Positions 7,665 through 10,948 of a stretch of 10,948 nucleotides of DNA are shown here, piece by piece; the stretch's first letter is position 1; the number at the start of each line of letters is the position of its first letter. The notes beneath the pieces were generated by a model. The model was given only the letters and a program-made list of their open reading frames with translations. It searched no databases and was not told the origin of the DNA. Made by a program: the position numbers and the translations under genes. Source of the DNA: Acetobacteraceae bacterium (GTDB lineage Bacteria; Pseudomonadota; Alphaproteobacteria; Acetobacterales; Acetobacteraceae); contig PKWQ01000055.1 in NCBI GenBank assembly GCA_003133265.1, forward strand, positions 1 through 10,948, read 5' to 3'.

Positions 7665-8890
7665 ATGGACCTTGTTATTCGCAACGCACGCTTGCCTAGT
7701 GTCCCCGAAAACCCACCGGTGGACATCGGTATCGAGGCTGGCCGGATCGTTGCGATCGAACCGGAAATCGCCACCGATGCCCGGAGTTACGACGCCGGGG
7801 ACCGTCTAGTCTGTGCTGGCTGGTCGAGACACACATCCATCTGGACAAGTCGCGCATCGCCGATCGTTGCCCGCCCGAGGACGGCCGTAACGCCAATGTC
7901 GTACCGCGCGTTGCCGCCGTCAAGCACACCTTTACCGTGGCTGACGTCTATCAACGCGCGAGCAAGATCCTAGAGAACTGCATCAAGCACGGCACCACAC
8001 GGATGCGCACCCATGTGGAACTCGATCCAGGGGTAGAGATGCGTAGCTTCGAGGCGCTGGAGCAGCTTCGTCGTGACTATGCCTGGGCCATCGACATCGA
8101 ACTTTGCGTCTTCCCACAAGAGGGTTTGACCAACAACCCTCGTGCGGACGAACTGCTGGTCGAAGCATTGAACCGCGGTGCCAAGGTCATCGGCGCGGCG
8201 CCTAATTACGACCCCGACAAGAAAGGCCACATCCACCGCATCTTCGATCTGGCGCGCGCCCATGATATTGATATCGACATGCATCTGGACTCGGGCAACA
8301 GCCCAGCCGACATGGACATCTATCTGGTCTGCGAGCTCACCCGTAAATACGGTCTCAGCGGCCGCGTCGCCATCGGACACGGCTGCAAATATTCAACTCT
8401 ACCGCCTGCCGACCTAAAGAAACTGGCGACCGAGATAGCCGATGCCGGCGTGGCAGTCACCGTCCTTCCAGCTACCGACCTGTTCATGATGGGGCGCGAC
8501 CAAGACCACAGCGTCCGCCGCGGGCTAGCCGACGCCAATGTGCTTGTGGAGCATGGCGTCAACTGTTCGATCTCCAGCAATGATATCCTCAACCCGTTCA
8601 CGCCGATGGGGGATGGCAACCTGATCCGCATGGCAAACATGCAGGCCAATGTTTGCCAGATCGGCCAGGCGCATCGGTTGCGCGAGTGCTTCGCCATGTT
8701 GACCGACCGGTCCGCGAAGCTGATGAACCTGAAGAATTACGGTATCGCCGTCGGCAACCCCGCTGATATCGTCGTCATTGACGCGACTACGCCAGAACAG
8801 GCCGTCGCCGAGGTCTGTGCCCCGCTTGTTGCGTTCAAGCGCGGCGTGCAAACGGTCACTCGCCCGCGCGCGGAATTACATCGGCCATGA
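7665..8890 (+). pseudogene. Cytosine deaminase-family amidohydrolase, single-base frameshift
   Basis: Metal-dependent amidohydrolase related to cytosine deaminase (CodA) and AtzC, enzymes that deaminate or hydrolyse ring amidines. From the ATG at 7665 (GAGG 5 bases upstream) it reads MDLVIRNARLPSVP...GDRLVCAG and then loses frame at about 7820. Moving one base restores LVETHIHLDKSRIADR with the HxH metal motif (7832-7840) and continues unbroken to TGA at 8888-8890. One lost C (GGC-CTG to GGCTG) explains it. Restored length is 408 residues (CodA has 427). Later landmarks are VAIGHGCK (metal His), the SSNDILNPFTPMGD segment, and YGIAVGNPADIVVID near the end. No homopolymer or slippery heptamer is at the break, so programmed shifting is unlikely; sequencing error is possible. 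The aspartate expected after the last strand appears as Asn-Asp (8579-8584), shifted relative to CodA. Substrate unknown. Confidence 0.88.
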
Positions 8891-8994
8891 AACTGTCTGG
8901 CATCGCTCGTAACCTGCTCCCCTTGGGTCCCATAGTCATAATGGGTGTCAGAGCAGCCCTGGTCTTGAACCTGGAATCTGGCTGTTCGCCGTGA
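8887..8994 (+). other. Truncated ORF coupled to the amidohydrolase stop codon
   Basis: A 35-codon ORF begins with ATG at 8887-8889, overlapping the amidohydrolase TGA in an ATGA arrangement typical of co-translated neighbours. It reads MKLSGIARNLLPLGPIVIMG and then becomes uninformative before a stop at 8992-8994. By about 8981 it already overlaps the transposase remnant in another frame. It looks like the first few dozen bases of a real next gene, possibly a membrane protein given the hydrophobic stretch, cut off by IS insertion or decay. No function can be assigned. Confidence 0.3.
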
Positions 8995-9145
8995 CGTGGT
9001 GGGGCATCTGCAGGGTGGCTGTCGGCGACTGCATGTGCTTCTGCGGCGGGAGGGCTGGGCGGTGAATGCGAAGCGGGTCTACCGACTGTACAGCGAGGAA
9101 GGCTTGCCGATCCGGGCGCGGGTGCCCCGCCGCCGGCGAGCCTAG
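8981..9145 (+). mobile_element. IS3-family transposase (OrfB) remnant
   Basis: This frame encodes GCRRLHVLLRREGWAVNAKR, then VYRLYSEEGLPIRARVPRRR and a TAG at 9143-9145. It corresponds to the helix-turn-helix (HTH_21) segment that precedes the DDE catalytic core in IS3-family OrfB proteins (typical wording YGYRRLHVLLRREGW-VN-KRVYRLYREEGL). Only about 50 residues survive. The OrfA part, the catalytic DDE domain and both terminal inverted repeats are missing, so the element is dead. Its position at the end of the broken amidohydrolase operon marks it as a likely cause, or trace, of the local deletions. Which IS3 subgroup it belongs to cannot be told from this piece. Confidence 0.75.
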
Positions 9146-9190
9146 CGCTACGCGTTCCTCCTGAGCGTCGTCAGCCTGCGTTGCCAATCA

Positions 9191-9222
9191 CCGTAAGTGC
9201 CCGGGCTTTGCCCCGGCTACGG
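9191..9222 (-). terminator. Strong hairpin after the ATPase zeta subunit gene
   Basis: CCGTA (9191-9195) pairs with TACGG (9218-9222), and GCCCGGG (9199-9205) pairs with CCCCGGC (9211-9217) with one mismatch. The loop is CTTTG and there is a three-base bulge on one side. It lies 9 bases beyond the stop of the leftward zeta-subunit gene, where a terminator is expected. There is no T-run after the stem, so it could instead be a Rho-dependent stop, an mRNA-stabilising hairpin or an intergenic repeat unit. Confidence 0.45.
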
Positions 9223-9230
9223 CTCAGGCC

Positions 9231-9575
9231 CTAAAGAACGTGGGTGTGATAGGGCGTTGTCTCAATAAGCTGCTGGCGCGCCAGTTGCGCGCAACGGTCC
9301 AGAACCGCGGCTAAATCGCCCCCGAGCGTCCCACCGTCGTGCGTAGATGCGACATCGGTGATGTGCCGCAGCACAGCCTGGTCATGTTCCGGCCCATTTG
9401 GAATGGCCAGCACTGCTTTGACCAGAGCGTCGCCTCTTTCGCTAGACAGTCGGAGCGTGGTTGCAGCCCACCAGGCAAACAGCTTGTCGCGGCGGGCGGC
9501 GACAAGGAAACGGAACTCCTCGTCGTGCGCGAACTTTGCCTCGAATGCCTGTTCTCGCTCGTAAAACGTGGGCAT
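9231..9575 (-). CDS. F1Fo-ATPase zeta subunit (DUF1476), ATP hydrolysis inhibitor
   Basis: Alphaproteobacterial zeta subunit, a small helical protein known in Paracoccus to inhibit ATP hydrolysis by F1Fo-ATP synthase. The 114-residue product begins MPTFYEREQAFEAKFAHDEE, then FRFLVAARRDKLFAWWAA, closely following the family's start (M-TFDDREQAFE-KFAHDEE-RFKA-ARRN-LLG-WAA). It ends in a polar helix (LDRCAQLARQQLIET) like other members. The ATG at 9575 has GGAGG 6 bases upstream and coincides with the conserved N-terminus. The frame is open for another 53 codons upstream, but these do not look like the family. The middle (WWAATTLRLSSERGDALVKA) departs from the usual LGLTGDEAEAYAKEVV, so it may be a diverged copy. 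It stands apart from ATP synthase genes, as is common for this family. Confidence 0.85.
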   Translation of the reverse strand: MPTFYEREQAFEAKFAHDEEFRFLVAARRDKLFAWWAATTLRLSSERGDALVKAVLAIPNGPEHDQAVLRHITDVASTHDGGTLGGDLAAVLDRCAQLARQQLIETTPYHTHVL

Positions 9576-9759
9576 GGCACCCTCCGTCAGCCGTCTCACC
9601 CGGCGGCCTATCTGTAATAGTTGGTTCATCGCCTGCCTCGTCGCAAGACCTGTCAAGCGATTGACGAAGTCCGAATAGGTCGATCCCTTGACCGTCCGGC
9701 GTTGAGGGTTGGCGCGAGCGGCTTGGTGCACCAAAGGCGTGATCTGAACGCGTTTGCTT

Positions 9760-9972
9760 TCAGCGCCGTGCGTCAGACAAAGCCTGAATCTGATCGATCA
9801 ACTGGCCGGAGAAGACGACGCCGGCCGCAGTCACCGGTATCCCGCTGACATACAGTCCTTCCGCGGTCCATGTGTTGCAGGTGTAAGCCGCGCTGTACGT
9901 TCCGATGGCGGCGTAGAACACGCTGCCGGCGAGACAGGTTGCCAGAAACCCGCGCCGGATATCTCCTGGCAT
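9760..9972 (-). CDS. Small membrane or exported protein of unknown function
   Basis: A 70-residue ORF starting MPGDIRRGFLATCLAGSVFY, not recognised. An ATG at 9972 has AGGA about 7 bases upstream and lies 7 bases after the stop of the PEBP gene, so it fits as the last gene of that operon. Residues about 8-28 are hydrophobic after two arginines and could be a signal peptide or membrane anchor (cysteine at 13 without a lipobox I would trust). A second weakly hydrophobic stretch, GLYVSGIPVTAAGVVFSGQL, follows, and then a polar tail. The two cysteines around YTCNTW could be structural. An upstream in-frame ATG at 9999 would overlap the PEBP gene and is less likely. Support is spacing, ribosome-binding site and hydrophobicity only. 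Confidence 0.45.
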   Translation of the reverse strand: MPGDIRRGFLATCLAGSVFYAAIGTYSAAYTCNTWTAEGLYVSGIPVTAAGVVFSGQLIDQIQALSDARR

Positions 9973-9979
9973 TTTTTTC

Positions 9980-10441
9980 CTACATTCGCGCGCGTCCATA
10001 GATGCCGGTCAATTCAACTGCGGCGATGGCATGGCTCTGGGCGGCGGCTTCGACATCGCGGCATGGTGCATGCGGACCGACACCGAGCCGCTCGACATTC
10101 AGCGCATACAGCTGGAAACGGTAGTGATGCGGAGGGTCGCCGCGTGGCGGACACGGCCCGCCGTAGCCGGTGCGACGGAAATCGTTGACCGCCTGCGGCG
10201 GGGGCACGCGCGTGGGCGGCCAGTGCTCCGACAAGGCGCGCGTATTTGATGGAATGTCATAGATCCCCCAATGGTACCATACCCCGCCAGGCGCATCCGG
10301 ATCGGCGCAGACCAGGGCGAAGCCGCGCGTCCCTGGCGGCGGATCGGACCAGGCGAGCGGTGGGGAAACATCCGCGCCCTCGCAGGCGAAACGCACCGCA
10401 ATCCAATCGTCGGGTACAAAGGCGGTGCTGGTCAGGCGCAT
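9980..10441 (-). CDS. YbhB/YbcL family Raf kinase inhibitor-like protein (PEBP fold)
   Basis: Bacterial phosphatidylethanolamine-binding-protein homologue, 153 residues. The PEBP ligand-pocket motifs are present: CEGADVSPPLAWSDPP near residues 20-35, ALVCADPDAPGGVWYHWGIY around 42-62 (the conserved DPDAP plus WYHW), and GYGGPCPPRGDPPHHYRFQL near 90-110. The physiological role of the bacterial family is not settled. There is no signal peptide, so it should be cytoplasmic. The ATG at 10441 is chosen because it has GGAGG 9 bases upstream and MRLTSTAF matches usual starts; the longer frame to 10543 runs inside the upstream gene. It overlaps the CapA-family gene by 10 bases (10432-10441), implying coupled translation. 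Confidence 0.92.
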   Translation of the reverse strand: MRLTSTAFVPDDWIAVRFACEGADVSPPLAWSDPPPGTRGFALVCADPDAPGGVWYHWGIYDIPSNTRALSEHWPPTRVPPPQAVNDFRRTGYGGPCPPRGDPPHHYRFQLYALNVERLGVGPHAPCRDVEAAAQSHAIAAVELTGIYGRARM

Positions 10442-10948
10442 GCTGATGTGCCTCCGTTTTCGATCGCGAAGTTCTCGTCCGCGCGCAGGGTGATCTTTGT
10501 TCCAAGCTTTGCGCTTTCCCGCGCGAGCACCCGGTGCAGCCATCGGGCATCCTCGCTCGATGGTCGGTTCAGCCGAAACCGGCGGATCTGCATCGGCACC
10601 ATCTCCAGCGAGAGCAACCGGCCGGTCGCTCCGTCGAGTTGCGGCAGATATATCACGGCCAGATCGTTGCGGAAATCCTGGTAACCCGAAATGCCCTCAT
10701 AGTCGTTGATGAAGTCGCCACAACCATACAGAATCAGTTTCTGTCGGTAGACTTCGATTCCCTTTGCGTGATGCGACGAGTGCCCATGCACCAGATCGAA
10801 CCCGCCTTTGACCAGCGCATGGGCGAACGTCTGGTGGGCAGCGGGAATCTCGTAGCCCCAGTTGCCGCCCCAATGCACCGACGCGATCAACAGATCGCCT
10901 GGCCGCCGGTGCCACCGCGCCGCGCCGGCCAGCTGCGCCGCGGTTGCA
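10432..10948 (-). CDS. CapA-family protein (poly-gamma-glutamate synthesis/metallophosphoesterase-like), 5'-partial
   Basis: C-terminal 171 residues of a CapA/PgsA-family protein, whose fold is metallophosphoesterase-like. The frame is open to the right window edge (first full codon at 10945-10947), so the N-terminus lies outside. Visible landmarks are LLIASVHWGGNWGYEIP (a conserved His-Trp-Gly-x-Asn metal-site segment), GFDLVHGHSSHHAKGIEVYR (GHSSHH motif) and LILYGCGDFINDYEGI. These are characteristic of the CapA branch found without other capsule genes. The TTG near 10890 is internal, not a start. The stop (10432-10434) overlaps the PEBP start. Whether it makes polyglutamate or cleaves a phosphoester is unknown; no CapB/CapC partner is visible. 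Confidence 0.9.
   Translation of the reverse strand, partial: ATAAQLAGAARWHRRPGDLLIASVHWGGNWGYEIPAAHQTFAHALVKGGFDLVHGHSSHHAKGIEVYRQKLILYGCGDFINDYEGISGYQDFRNDLAVIYLPQLDGATGRLLSLEMVPMQIRRFRLNRPSSEDARWLHRVLARESAKLGTKITLRADENFAIENGGTSACA

Noticed and set aside
7815..7826. Programmed ribosomal frameshift in the amidohydrolase
   Set aside because: No slippery heptamer, homopolymer run or adjacent strong hairpin was seen, and family members are normally encoded in one frame.
7937..8890. Amidohydrolase as an intact shorter gene from the GTG at 7937
   Set aside because: This product lacks the HxH metal motif that is plainly encoded just upstream in the same frame (7832-7840), so it is the 3' part of a frameshifted gene.
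9576..9759. Open frame upstream of the zeta subunit (53 extra codons) and a TTGACA-like -35 at 9651-9656
   Set aside because: The residues match no family I recognise, and no acceptable -10 box lies 16-18 bases from the -35 match, so neither is listed as a feature.

Overview
The window is GC-rich and comes from an alphaproteobacterium, possibly in or near the Acetobacteraceae. The strongest lineage marker is the F1Fo-ATPase zeta subunit (DUF1476) gene at 9231-9575, a family typical of Alphaproteobacteria. No rRNA, tRNA, CRISPR array or prophage was seen.

Layout. (1) 1-1845, plus strand: phosphoenolpyruvate synthase, cut by the left window edge. (2) 1880-2326, plus strand: N-terminal half of a DrrA-type ABC ATPase, broken at about 2240-2256, where it meets tail-to-tail the N-terminal fifth of an ATP-dependent hydantoinase/oxoprolinase subunit (HyuA) lying on the minus strand. 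(3) 2781-7175, minus strand: a complete PotABCD/spermidine-putrescine-type ABC importer operon in the order Tat-exported binding protein, permease, permease, ATPase. A 54-codon ORF resembling the C-terminus of a RutA/luciferase-family monooxygenase sits between the binding protein and the first permease. (4) 7176-7664: divergent intergenic region with an inverted-repeat operator candidate and an N-terminal amidase-signature fragment. (5) 7665-8890, plus strand: a cytosine deaminase-family amidohydrolase broken by a one-base deletion near 7820. A 35-codon ORF overlaps its stop codon, and an IS3-type transposase remnant follows. (6) 9191-10948, minus strand: a hairpin, the ATPase zeta subunit, a small membrane protein, a YbhB/YbcL (PEBP) protein and a CapA-family protein cut by the right edge. 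The last three form a tight operon.

Reading of the whole. The importer looks functional, but every catabolic gene around it is a fragment or frameshifted: HyuA, amidase, RutA-like oxygenase and amidohydrolase. All four families act on cyclic amides, ureides or pyrimidines. The simplest inference is a decaying uptake-and-ring-opening cluster for a nitrogenous heterocycle (for example a pyrimidine, hydantoin or creatinine-like compound), eroded by deletions and IS activity between two stable housekeeping blocks. No clear new defence or mobile system was found. The importer with its enzyme relics is the part most worth following up.
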